Assembly: GCA_036501185.1 (NCBI GenBank)
Contig: DASYAU010000114.1
Location: forward strand, 83,847 to 147,846
Length of the DNA: 64,000 nucleotides
Direction: 5' to 3'
Origin: Korobacter sp036501185
GTDB taxonomy: Bacteria; Acidobacteriota; Terriglobia; Terriglobales; Acidobacteriaceae
The first letter of the stretch is position 1. Every line of letters begins with the position of its first letter. A program made the position numbers and the translations under genes. Below are positions 1 to 8,944 of the stretch, piece after piece. The notes under the pieces are model-generated. The model was not told the origin of the DNA, ran no database searches, and saw only the letters and a program-made list of their open reading frames with translations.

Positions 1-233
1 CCCGTGCCGTTCGTGGTGACTGTCTTCGTCACGCCGGTCTGTTCGTTGGTGATCGTTACCTTTGCATTTGAAACTGCGGCGCCCGATGTATCCGTCACCG
101 TTCCGTTGATCGTGCCCACGTCGAACTGAGCGAATACGCTGCACGCTGTGAGGATCACGACAAACAAAATCAGCATCTGACGCAAAGCTCTCGGGGTGCG
201 CTGTAGGTTGTCTCTCCGCGCATTGATTGTCAT
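1..233 (-). CDS. Oar-like TonB-dependent receptor, N-terminus only (cut by window edge)
   Basis: Only the first 77 codons lie in the window. They read as a signal peptide with a hydrophobic core (LILFVVILTACSVFAQ), then the start of a carboxypeptidase-regulatory-like (CNA-B/peptidase M14 type) domain with the pattern GTINGTVTDTSGAAVSNAKV. That opening is the same as in the two complete receptors at 503 and 24240. In this family it precedes an outer-membrane plug and a 22-strand barrel that imports bulky substrates using TonB energy. The ATG at 233 is chosen because it gives a complete signal peptide. The next receptor lies upstream on the same strand, so the two could be a tandem pair, but a terminator-like hairpin at 451-480 separates them. 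Substrate cannot be read from this part. Confidence 0.8.
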   Translation of the reverse strand, partial: MTINARRDNLQRTPRALRQMLILFVVILTACSVFAQFDVGTINGTVTDTSGAAVSNAKVTITNEQTGVTKTVTTNGT

Positions 234-450
234 AGCGATGTCTCCCGCCTCCGTAAAGGACGCAATACTGCCCAACGATCGAAATCGTATTCCGGCTGTT
301 CCATGCGAGTCAATCATTTTTTTGCGCGTTTTACCGGAAACGATCTTCGTTTTGTTCTTTTTCGGGATCAAACTGCTCTTTTCCCTCCCCCGGAACGTGC
401 TATCTTTCCTCCAAATTTCTCTTTGCCCTCTCACGGAACCTGCCTGAACG

Positions 451-480
451 AAAAAAGGGCCGGCATCTCTGCCGACCCTT
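451..480 (-). terminator. Rho-independent terminator of the receptor gene at 503
   Basis: On the minus strand an imperfect GC-rich hairpin (AGGGTCGGCA / TGCCGGCCCT, one mismatched pair, 4-base loop) is followed directly by six T residues. It lies 22 bases past the stop codon of the receptor gene. It should end that transcript before the next receptor gene. Confidence 0.8.
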
Positions 481-502
481 GCAATGCAGTTGGTTGCACT
501 CT

Positions 503-3500
503 TTAGAAGCTGAACCGCACTCCAAACTCGCTCCACAACGAACGAGGCGTAATGGTACTCGACGGATTGATGAACCCAACCGGATGACCGAAGCTGGTCG
601 GATCAGCAATGCTGGCTCCGAAGTTATTGCCATAATTCGCCCGGTTCGTCAGGTTGAACGCTTGCGCCATCAGCTCCACATTCAAGTGTTCGCCGAAGCG
701 GATGGTCCTCGCCAGTCTCATATCGAGCTCGAAGAAGGCATCACCGCGCAACGGATCGAAGTTGGCAATGGTGCAGTCAGCTGCCGATCCATTCAAGCCG
801 TAGAAGCAATTCTGCGCCGCCGTATTGGCTGCGGCGGAGCTGCTGAAGTTTGAAGGCGAGAACGCCAGGTAGTCCGTCGGATGGGCCTTCGTGACCACGA
901 CGGCGTTCGTGGTGCCGCCACCGGTATTCAGGGCGTTCCCCGAATTGGTCAGGTTATACGGACGTGGTGATCCGAATTGCAGGATTGGAGAGAGCCGGAA
1001 CTTCCACGGCATCTCGACAATGCCCGCGATCGTTACGTGATGACGCTCGTCATTCGTCGATGGGCCCCACTCGTATGGTGCAAACGGTGCCACCGCCAGG
1101 CGCGGATAGTTACGGAAGGCCGAGAAGCCGCCCGTGTCGTATCCATAAGCCCACGACAACGTGTAGTTCGCGTCCACTTGGAAGTGATTGCTCATCCGTT
1201 TGCGATAGCTGAGGTTGATGCCGTCATAGTGCGAACGGCCAATCGACTCCTCAACGCGAACACTCGCCAGCTCAGGTTCCGTGCTCGCTGCGAACGCGTC
1301 AGTCAGCGGTGCAGTGCAGCAGACGCCGCCGACCGGTACCTTCTGGTCAACGTTAATGGTCCGATTTTCGTGCAGGTCAAGCACGTGGGTATATTCCGCC
1401 TCAATCACTGAGTCGTTCGTAATGCCCCACGAGTATCCAACGTTGAATTCCTCGGAAACCGGGTTCTGGTAACGAGGGTCAATCAAACGTCCAGTGCTGC
1501 CTGCAACCAGTTGCGACGAGGGCGCCGCGATCGTCGGCATGGGATCGACGCCATAGCGCCAGTCGCCCAGCGCGACGCCGGTGCCCGGAACGATGTTCGT
1601 CGGATCATTCAGTGTGAACAAGGTTTGGAAGATGGTTGGATTTGCCTGCTGCTCCATGAACAACGGAATGTTCTGGAAGCTATTGCCGTAGTACAGCCCG
1701 AACCCGCCGCGCACTACGTGACGGCCTCGACCGGTGATGTCGTAAGCGAAACCAACCCGTGGGCTGAAGTCAAAGTCGTCGTTATTCGGCACGCTCAAAT
1801 ACGGATTCGTGAACGAACTGTTGAGCGCCTGCAATTCCTGGAATGTGCGGCTTTTCGGAATGTCCGATTGACCGAGCGCGTTGTAGTCCTTGTCCCAGCG
1901 TATTCCGAGGTTCAACGTCAATCGCGGGGAAACTTTCCAATCATCCTGAAAATACAAGCCAAGTTGCTTGGTCGCCACCAGGAAGTACGGATCGCCATTC
2001 GCAACCGTCATTCCCGTAACCAGCCCTGGCGTCGCGAAGCCTTCCGGATAAGTGCCAGGGTCCCCAAGTACCACGCTCGGGTTCGCAGCGAAATCAATCT
2101 CCAGCGTGGAGCTGAATTCGAAGAATCCGCCTTCGACTGGGTTCCAGATGTAGTCCACACCGCCCTTCAAAGTATGCTTCCCGATGGTTTTCGAGATGTC
2201 ATCCTTGAACTGCCACTTCCGCTGGTACGACTGCTGTGGAACGTTGGTATTGGTGCCGAACGACGCGCTTGGGAACGTGATCAGAGGCTTGCTGATGGTG
2301 CTGTTGATCAGGTTGTTCCAGTATTGCCAGCCGGCAGTGAACTGGTTCACCAGGGTTGGCGAGATCACCGAATTGAAGGTGAAGTTCGCAACCTGCAAAT
2401 GGTTCACCGTAAAGTTGCCGTTGGTGAGATCGCCGGTCCCATCCGACTGATCGTTCAGGCTGTTATTCGCTTGTGAACTGTAGGAGATGTAGGCCGAGTT
2501 CTTCGAGTTAATCGCCCAATCCATGCGGCCGTTGTAACGCGTTTCATAGAACGGACGCGGGATCACCGCCGCCGGCTGCACGTCGGTAAACGCTGACGCC
2601 GCTTTCGACAGTTCTGCGAACGAGGTCGGATCTTCCGGCAGTCCCTGGCTCTCGCGTTCACGCTCGATCGCGAAAAATCCAAACAGCTTGTCCTTCACGA
2701 AAGGGCCGCCAACCGAACCGCCAAATTGTTGGCGACTGTAATCCGGATGGTTTGAAATAAAGCCCGTTCCATCGCCGGTCGGATCTTTTTCAGCCGTGTC
2801 CAGCGCGGAGTTGCGGAAATAACCGAACAGAGATCCGTGATACAGGTTGGTGCCGGACTTCGTGATCATGTTGATCGCGGCGCCTTGCGAGCGCCCGTTT
2901 TCTGCGGAGAAGCGCTGCGTGCTGATCTGGAACTCTTGCACCGCTTCCAACGGCAACTGCATCACCATGCCGCCAACCGTGTTGTCTTTGTTGTCGATTC
3001 CGTTGACCGTAACGTTCACGTTGCGGCCGTCAGAGCCGTTCACCGACAGAATCGCATAGCGGTTCTTCGTGGGGTCGTACGAGTCAGTTTGACGGACGCC
3101 CGGAGCAAGATACGCGAGGTCAGCGGCATCGCGCCCGACCAGCGGCATCTCCTGCACCTCGCTCGGTGTAATCTGCGTACTCACAGATGTCTTTGCCACA
3201 TCCACTAGCGGCGCGGCTTCTGTCACTTCCACTATTTGGCTTGCCGAACCTGGCTCCAGTATCGCGTTCAGCGTGGACGTACGCCCAACCAGCAGTTCCA
3301 CAGTTTGCGACAGCACTTGAAAGCCACCCTTGGTGGACTTCACCGTGTACATCCCTGCTGGAAGCAGGTCAAAACGGAAATTCCCTTCGCTATTCGTGCT
3401 CACTGCTCTGGTAGCGCCCGTCGCATTGTTCGTGATCACAACATGGGCGTCGGCCACCACCGCCTGCGACTTGTCGTAGACGGTGCCGACCAGCGTCGCG

Positions 3501-3583
3501 CTGGCCGTAGCTTGAGCGAATAGTTGTGCCGCGCATAGGACGAGTGCCAGCGCAACTAGACCTCGGATGATTGTCTCTTTCAT
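503..3583 (-). CDS. Oar-like TonB-dependent receptor
   Basis: Outer-membrane receptor of 1026 residues. Residues 1-24 are a signal peptide ending LFAQ. Residues about 28-110 are a carboxypeptidase-regulatory beta-sandwich (LVGTVYDKSQAVVADAHV). A TonB plug follows (VSTQITPSEVQEMPLVGRD; VNGSDGRNVNVTVNGIDN), then a long barrel rich in aromatic, alternating strands that ends in the terminal Phe typical of beta-barrels (FGVRFSF). The ATG at 3583 is preferred over an upstream in-frame start at 3694, because CCTGGAGGAAACG precedes it and the signal peptide begins there. The family takes up large ligands such as peptides or oligosaccharides; the ligand here is unknown. It is transcribed alone, away from the NHL gene at 4108, and ends at the hairpin at 451-480. 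No sigma or anti-sigma gene adjoins it. Confidence 0.92.
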   Translation of the reverse strand: MKETIIRGLVALALVLCAAQLFAQATASATLVGTVYDKSQAVVADAHVVITNNATGATRAVSTNSEGNFRFDLLPAGMYTVKSTKGGFQVLSQTVELLVGRTSTLNAILEPGSASQIVEVTEAAPLVDVAKTSVSTQITPSEVQEMPLVGRDAADLAYLAPGVRQTDSYDPTKNRYAILSVNGSDGRNVNVTVNGIDNKDNTVGGMVMQLPLEAVQEFQISTQRFSAENGRSQGAAINMITKSGTNLYHGSLFGYFRNSALDTAEKDPTGDGTGFISNHPDYSRQQFGGSVGGPFVKDKLFGFFAIERERESQGLPEDPTSFAELSKAASAFTDVQPAAVIPRPFYETRYNGRMDWAINSKNSAYISYSSQANNSLNDQSDGTGDLTNGNFTVNHLQVANFTFNSVISPTLVNQFTAGWQYWNNLINSTISKPLITFPSASFGTNTNVPQQSYQRKWQFKDDISKTIGKHTLKGGVDYIWNPVEGGFFEFSSTLEIDFAANPSVVLGDPGTYPEGFATPGLVTGMTVANGDPYFLVATKQLGLYFQDDWKVSPRLTLNLGIRWDKDYNALGQSDIPKSRTFQELQALNSSFTNPYLSVPNNDDFDFSPRVGFAYDITGRGRHVVRGGFGLYYGNSFQNIPLFMEQQANPTIFQTLFTLNDPTNIVPGTGVALGDWRYGVDPMPTIAAPSSQLVAGSTGRLIDPRYQNPVSEEFNVGYSWGITNDSVIEAEYTHVLDLHENRTINVDQKVPVGGVCCTAPLTDAFAASTEPELASVRVEESIGRSHYDGINLSYRKRMSNHFQVDANYTLSWAYGYDTGGFSAFRNYPRLAVAPFAPYEWGPSTNDERHHVTIAGIVEMPWKFRLSPILQFGSPRPYNLTNSGNALNTGGGTTNAVVVTKAHPTDYLAFSPSNFSSSAAANTAAQNCFYGLNGSAADCTIANFDPLRGDAFFELDMRLARTIRFGEHLNVELMAQAFNLTNRANYGNNFGASIADPTSFGHPVGFINPSSTITPRSLWSEFGVRFSF

Positions 3584-4107
3584 TCGTTTCCTCCAGGGTT
3601 GATTACTTTCGGAATTGCTACCGCGGCTGCGTTCTACGGCGAGAGACAACAAAAAGAACCCCAAAAACGGCGAACCTAGAATCCGCCAACCCACCTTTGG
3701 GGCAGCTTCTTCGCACTTTTGCTTCCAACACTAAAGTGCTTTGTTCACAATTATTTACATTGAGACTTGCCGCTGGTGGGTATTGAATTCAGGATGGCGG
3801 AACATCGAGAATATGGAATTCTATATTTCGATCGACGTAATGTTGCGCTGTGCCTGCCATTATCGCGCGCCCTGGGGCGCTTAGAAGAATTGCCCCGCCC
3901 AGTTCCCACATCGATTCCTGCAATTTAGGCGTGTCACCACCAAAAGATTGGCCTTACTCCTTCTTGACATCGGCCCGGAATCGAATCACAATCTGCGCCT
4001 TCGTGTCGGCCTCCGGCCGGCCCTTTCCCCGAAGACTATTTCCTGACCCGTCCCAGCGCGGACACTCCGGCCCCCTCGCAGTCATTCAACCACTAAGGAG
4101 ATCCGAG
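3584..4107. promoter_or_regulatory. Divergent intergenic region between receptor and NHL gene
   Basis: This 524-bp spacer must hold promoters for both divergent genes. The plus-strand frame is open from 3850 into the NHL gene. That extension lacks a signal peptide at its start and is judged non-coding, because the strong ribosome binding site and secretion signal are at 4091-4110. The AT-richer stretch at about 3725-3850 is the likeliest promoter area. I could not pick out a convincing -35/-10 pair or operator. Confidence 0.3.
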
Positions 4108-6240
4108 ATGAACTCACCTCGGCGTTTGGGCCAAGCTCCATTCAACTGCGTTGCGCTAACGATCTTCGTCGCGAGTCTTACCATCGCGACCTTCGCACAA
4201 ACCAAAACTCCGGTTATCAAGGTAGTTAAACCACAGATATCTGAGACATGGACTGCCAACCTTCCGGCAAGCGAAAAAGAGGTAATGAAGAGCGCACCCG
4301 CCAACTTCTATCACCTCGGTCTCGCGACCGTAGGAGGAAATCCGAATGTCCAAAGAATCAACCTCGAGTTCGCGCAATCCGCGACCATTACGAAGATCAC
4401 TTCCACCGCTGACTTCAAGGTCACGAACGAGAGCAGTTGTGCGCTCGGCCGCCATTATCAGGAGGGCAGCAGCTGTTCGCTCGTGGTGAACTTCGCACCC
4501 AAGGGACCGGGACACCGCATTGGCAAAATCACCATTGCCCAAGATCAGAGCCCTGAGCTTGCGACCGTCGGCCTCGGCGGCTACGGATATGCTCCAGTCG
4601 TCAGCTTCATACCGGCTGTCATCACCACGGTACCGAACACCTATCCCTCAAAAGTCGGGCTTCTTTCCGGAGCGCACAACCTCGCGATCATGGGCGACAG
4701 TCTGGTGGTTGCCGATACCGGAAATAACCTGGTGCGGCTGATCGATTCTGGCGGAACGCCCAAGACCGTGGCCAGCGGCTCGAGTGCGCCATGGGGAGTG
4801 ACCGCGGACACGTTCGGGCAGATTTATTTCTCTCGCCCCGCGGCGAACGCGATAGACGAGATTTATGATTACGGCCCGGTGGTGCAAATCAATGGGTCGG
4901 GAACGGGAGCCTGCCCGGCTGCGACGCCTTGCACCCTCAACGGCCATGCCGTCAGCCAGCCCGGCGAACTGTCGATGGATCCGTACAATCACATGTTCTG
5001 GGTGGACGGGGATGCTGGAGGGGCGTTTTCTACCGTTCAGCCTCTCCCCGCGAACTTGATTTTCCTTTACGATCCGTTCCCCTTCCAAACGACCCCTCCG
5101 GGGGCGGCCGCGATCGACGCGGGTGACAACATCTATTCCCTCTGGTACAACGGGGGCGAATGCGAGATCGTTCAACAATCGCTCTACAACGCTGAAAACA
5201 ACAACGTTTCCTTCAACAAAGTCGCCGGAGGCCACACCTGCGGCTTCAGCGGAGATGGCGGTCAAGCGAACAACGCTGAGATCGGCAGCTCTATTGGCCA
5301 GTTCACATTCGATTTGGCTGGTAACCTTTATTTCACTGACACGGCCAACCAGCGAGTGCGCCGAATCGACTACACCACCGGCGTCATTCGCACCATCGCT
5401 GGCAACGGAACCGCCGGTTATACGGGAGACGGCGGCGCGGCGACAACCGCGACCTTGAGCTCTCCGACTGGTGTAGCCGTCGACTCCGAAGGCAACGTCT
5501 TCGTCATCAGCAGTGCTGCCTCCGGCCAGGTCATCCGCCAGGTTGGTCCCGGCGGCCACGTGCTCTTCCCCGGCCAAAGCAAAGGTACCTCCAGCGCACC
5601 CCTTTTCATAACCGTATCAAACACAGGCAACAGCACTCTGATCCTTACCAACGTGGTTATGGCGGGGACAAATCCCACACAATTCCAAGTCGACAACACG
5701 ACGACTACCTGTAATCTCACCGCCGGCGCGGCTTTGGCATCCGGGGCCACCTGCAAGATTGGAGTCATCTTCACGCCAACGGCCACCGGTCTTCAGCAGG
5801 CGACTCTGAATATCCTCGACAATTCCGTCATCGGAAACGACAGCATCGTCCTCAAGGGCGATGGCACGTTACCGGCTGCAACCTTCAAAATCACTGCCCC
5901 GGCAAATGGCGCATCGTTCGTGTCGGGCAGCGCTGTGACCTTATCCGCGAGCGTTACGCACTCGGGTACGCAGCCCACGGGCAAGGTTCAATTCAAAGTG
6001 GATGGAGCCAATTTCGGCAGCGCTGTCACCCTTTCCTCGGGAGCAGCCTCCACCAGCGTGACTGGCCTCACCACCACCTCCCACACCTTGTCCGCCACCT
6101 ATACCGGTGATGCCAACTATGCCCCGGGTGGTCCCATCAGCGTTTCCATCGCCATCACAGCCTCGGGGACGTACATTGAGCCGCCGCCGGTGAAAAAGTC
6201 TCCGCCCACCGGCTCGAAAGGAAACATCATCGAGCAATAA
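4108..6240 (+). CDS. Secreted NHL-repeat protein with choice-of-anchor D and Ig-like domains
   Basis: Predicted extracellular protein of 710 residues with no recognisable enzyme motif. The ATG at 4108 follows AAGGAG by seven bases and starts a signal peptide ending IATFAQ. About residues 55-165 resemble an ASPM/SPD-2/Hydin-type choice-of-anchor domain (FKVTNESSCALGRHYQ; CSLVVNFAPKGPGHRIG). NHL propeller blades follow, with repeated units such as DLAGNLYFTDTANQRVRRID and GVAVDSEGNVFVIS plus GDGG loops. A second choice-of-anchor domain comes next (TVSNTGNSTLILTNV; CKIGVIFTPTATGLQQ). The protein ends in a bacterial Ig-like domain with TLSATYTGDANYAPGG. Such proteins are common in Acidobacteriota and are thought to bind surface ligands; the role is inferred. 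Divergent from the receptor at 503 and followed by a strong hairpin terminator. Confidence 0.88.
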   Translation: MNSPRRLGQAPFNCVALTIFVASLTIATFAQTKTPVIKVVKPQISETWTANLPASEKEVMKSAPANFYHLGLATVGGNPNVQRINLEFAQSATITKITSTADFKVTNESSCALGRHYQEGSSCSLVVNFAPKGPGHRIGKITIAQDQSPELATVGLGGYGYAPVVSFIPAVITTVPNTYPSKVGLLSGAHNLAIMGDSLVVADTGNNLVRLIDSGGTPKTVASGSSAPWGVTADTFGQIYFSRPAANAIDEIYDYGPVVQINGSGTGACPAATPCTLNGHAVSQPGELSMDPYNHMFWVDGDAGGAFSTVQPLPANLIFLYDPFPFQTTPPGAAAIDAGDNIYSLWYNGGECEIVQQSLYNAENNNVSFNKVAGGHTCGFSGDGGQANNAEIGSSIGQFTFDLAGNLYFTDTANQRVRRIDYTTGVIRTIAGNGTAGYTGDGGAATTATLSSPTGVAVDSEGNVFVISSAASGQVIRQVGPGGHVLFPGQSKGTSSAPLFITVSNTGNSTLILTNVVMAGTNPTQFQVDNTTTTCNLTAGAALASGATCKIGVIFTPTATGLQQATLNILDNSVIGNDSIVLKGDGTLPAATFKITAPANGASFVSGSAVTLSASVTHSGTQPTGKVQFKVDGANFGSAVTLSSGAASTSVTGLTTTSHTLSATYTGDANYAPGGPISVSIAITASGTYIEPPPVKKSPPTGSKGNIIEQ

Positions 6241-6255
6241 ACAATTCGCCTGGCA

Positions 6256-6292
6256 CCATTTCCAGGAACGTCTCAATTGTTCTTGGAAATGG
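6256..6292 (+). other. 14-bp RNA hairpin just after the NHL gene stop codon
   Basis: CCATTTCCAgGAAC at 6256-6269 pairs with GTTCtTGGAAATGG at 6279-6292 (one G-U pair, 9-base loop). No T run follows, so it is not a complete terminator. It precedes the stronger hairpin at 6338 and may protect the 3' end of the transcript or act as a fold on the opposite strand. Confidence 0.6.
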
Positions 6293-6337
6293 AGCCATCC
6301 GCGCATTTCGCAGCCAATCTGCCCACCACGATCGGCC

Positions 6338-6384
6338 AATCCGGCCTTCTCCGCCTTCGCGGTGAAGGCCGGATTTATCTTTTG
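6338..6384 (+). terminator. Terminator of the NHL gene
   Basis: AATCCGGCCTTC at 6338-6349 pairs perfectly over 12 bp with GAAGGCCGGATT at 6364-6375, with a 14-base loop. It is followed by TATCTTTT. The position about 100 bases past the stop codon fits a factor-independent terminator, though the T run is imperfect. Confidence 0.7.
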
Positions 6385-6897
6385 AATTGTCTTTCTCGAT
6401 CAAGTCGGACCTGCGCCTCGATAGCTTGCGTCACGACCCACGCTTTCAAAGGCTTTCCCGCCGCATGGGCCTTGTTGCCTAAAGTCGTGCGAACTCCCCA
6501 GGCCGCCAATTGCGACCGTTGACTTCCAGGGCGTACGCCTCCGGTCATGGCGTCGTACGCCCGATATTCCAGTGGTGAAATTGTCCACGGGCGCCGCTCG
6601 CGGCAGAAGTTTCAGCGTTTCTTCTTCAAGCGGGCGAAGAATCGCATGATCGATGCGCACATGCATTAGTAGCCCACACCGCCGACATCGGGCGGAATCA
6701 CCAAACCATCGGCGCTAACGCATGTTGGAAGCCGGGGCGCGACGAAGAATCGGCCATGCACGCGCCCCAGCCGAGAAGAACCGAATCCTCGCTCCGATGC
6801 CGGGGACCCAATGGTTTTAGACATTTGGCATGAAACGTCATAAAGCCCCAGGGCCGGAAATTACGCGACCCCAAGGGGCAGTCGCTGGCGGACGCTG
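6385..6897. other. No supported gene; convergent spacer
   Basis: Between the NHL terminator and the 3' end of the BNR gene at 6898. Short open frames exist on both strands, but none has a ribosome binding site with plausible protein composition. A 9-bp inverted repeat (GGGCGTACG 6529-6537 / CGTACGCCC 6554-6562) is the only structure I noticed. Confidence 0.4.
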
Positions 6898-8880
6898 TCA
6901 CTGCATGGGGACCGTTTTCTTCGGCTCGTCGCCTAATACTTGGATGTCCATGTTTACGAATTGCGGCGCTAACACCTTGTTGATGGCGTTTACCGAAGCT
7001 TGAGACTGCGATGTATCCGGCTTTGGGATATGAACATCGTCGAGATGGAACACGAACTTCTTCGTCGAAGAAGACTCGTCCGGCTTTAGGATGCCGCCCT
7101 TCACTGAGCCGGTGAAATCGAATACAGCACCGGAGCCCTTCACTGAGTTGTCAGCACCCGTCACCTGAATCAGGCCCACATCCGAGGACAATGAAAGAAC
7201 GCGGAGGAGGAATTTCCCTTCGACGGGATCCTTGCTTTTGTTTCGGAGACTGGCTTCGACAGTGACGGTTTGAGTGTGGTCATCGTAAGACAGATCCGCC
7301 ATATCGAGGGCGACCTTGCCCGAGAGATCGGCCAAATTCGAGAGGTCGGGACTCCCGTGCTGCGCCGGTGTCGCATTGACGGTTATGGCCGCGGTGTAAA
7401 CCTCGTTGGTCCCGCTGCGATTATCAACCCAAAGGGCATGAAAGGTTCCAGCGGCGTCGGCCGTCAGGCCGGCGGTGTCGCCGCCGTGAAACTCAGGAGA
7501 TCCGGAAACACTCAGTGTGATCGGGCCATGCGAGTCTGCGTCGTTCCCGCTGACGAAGCCAGTCATGGTGACGGGTGCATCTTCGAGGCGAAAACGCGCC
7601 GGCTGCTCGGCAACTTTGACGCTCGGCAGCCAGGTTTCGCCACCGTCGAGGGAGGCGCTGAAGCGCGTCGTATAGCCGATGTTATCCGGACTATCGCGGC
7701 GGTCGTACCACGTCACGCCCACGATTCCTGACTTGTTCACGGCCAGAGTTGGCATGAAGTTATTTGGATGGTGCGCGAGATCGGACCGCGCGTCATCGAT
7801 GGCTCGTGCGTTCGTCCACGTCACTCCCCGGTCCTTCGAATACGTAAACATGATACGGGCATGTCCGGTGCGGAGGTCCGTCCATGCAAGGTAAATCCGA
7901 TCCTTGAACAGGCCGGACTGGGTATCGACGGCGAGACTGTCCACGGTCCGAGTGGTTGAGGATTCTGAGCAGTATTTATCGGTGGCCTTCGCCACCTTCG
8001 GCTTCTCCCAACCGTCATTGGAAACGAGGACAACGGCAATCTCGCAGGTGGGCGCACCCGGCATACCTTCCCATGAGGCGGCGGGCTCGTTCTCGTCAGC
8101 AATCGCGCTCTTCTTCAGGCTCTCCCAGTTCGAAACCACGACGGTACCGTCGGAGAGGAGCGCGAGCTTGGTGGGCAACGAGTGGAGGAGCCGGTGTCCG
8201 CTCAACACTCCGTAAACGCGCGGATAACTGAAGGTCGCGCCGGAATCGTCAGAGTGAACCAGATCGAGGGAAACGGCCGGAGACAGGAGGGTGTCGAGCG
8301 CGGCAGCGCGCGCCTGGTAGGTGACGTACATCCGTCCGTGATGAGGGCCCGAAGTGCGATCGAATGCCAGCCACGGACGATCGCCGGAAAGAAACTTCCC
8401 TTTCGCCTCCCAATGCGCGCCGTTGTCTGCCGATCGATAGATTTGCAGGAACCAATCGATGGCGGGATCGAGCCGAGGTGAATCGCCAATCGCACCGAAA
8501 TAAGCAGCTCCGTCGGGATCGTAGTCGCAGATAGGATCCCCGGACTCAGGGATTGTTGGCCCGATTTTCCAGGTCGCGCCGCCATCGTCCGACGTGTACG
8601 AAACGGTGTGCATTTTTCGTTCCGCCATCTTCATGGTATCGACCATGGAGCATGCAACGAGTTTTTGAGGGTCGCTCGGATGAGCTGCAATCAGGACTTC
8701 ATCGTGTGGACTGTTATGGTCGGCTGTGCTGACCTCGAAATTCTTACCGACAGTGATGACGCTGGACGCAAGTGATCCCGTAGAAGCGGGCTTCGATTCA
8801 TGAGGACCCGCCGCAAACGCCTGAGAGACAAGAAAACAAACCAGAATCGCCCGAAAGAGTGCACAGTTAGCTTTCTTCAT
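6898..8880 (-). CDS. Secreted BNR/Asp-box beta-propeller protein (sialidase superfamily fold)
   Basis: Secreted protein of 660 residues. The ATG at 8880 follows GAAGAGGAGAAGGAC and begins a signal peptide (ALFRAILVCFLVSQAFAAG). The body carries five or more Asp-box repeats of the S-x-D-x-G-x-T-W type: SDDGGATW, SADNGAHW, SDDSGATF, SKDRGVTW, SLDGGETW. These mark a six-bladed sialidase-type propeller. The N-terminal Arg motif FRIP/YRIP of true sialidases is not seen, so sialic acid cleavage is not supported. From about residue 480 a separate C-terminal domain (LSYDDHTQTVTVEASLRN; GSGAVFDFTG) is shared with the BNR proteins at 12200 and 22221. It follows the S9 gene at 8945 on the same strand by 64 bp, a likely two-gene operon repeated elsewhere in the island. 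Confidence 0.85.
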   Translation of the reverse strand: MKKANCALFRAILVCFLVSQAFAAGPHESKPASTGSLASSVITVGKNFEVSTADHNSPHDEVLIAAHPSDPQKLVACSMVDTMKMAERKMHTVSYTSDDGGATWKIGPTIPESGDPICDYDPDGAAYFGAIGDSPRLDPAIDWFLQIYRSADNGAHWEAKGKFLSGDRPWLAFDRTSGPHHGRMYVTYQARAAALDTLLSPAVSLDLVHSDDSGATFSYPRVYGVLSGHRLLHSLPTKLALLSDGTVVVSNWESLKKSAIADENEPAASWEGMPGAPTCEIAVVLVSNDGWEKPKVAKATDKYCSESSTTRTVDSLAVDTQSGLFKDRIYLAWTDLRTGHARIMFTYSKDRGVTWTNARAIDDARSDLAHHPNNFMPTLAVNKSGIVGVTWYDRRDSPDNIGYTTRFSASLDGGETWLPSVKVAEQPARFRLEDAPVTMTGFVSGNDADSHGPITLSVSGSPEFHGGDTAGLTADAAGTFHALWVDNRSGTNEVYTAAITVNATPAQHGSPDLSNLADLSGKVALDMADLSYDDHTQTVTVEASLRNKSKDPVEGKFLLRVLSLSSDVGLIQVTGADNSVKGSGAVFDFTGSVKGGILKPDESSSTKKFVFHLDDVHIPKPDTSQSQASVNAINKVLAPQFVNMDIQVLGDEPKKTVPMQ

Positions 8881-8944
8881 GTCCTTCTCCTCTTCGCACG
8901 CGAATAACAACCCCACGCTCACGATTCAACGCGATCGGTAGTGC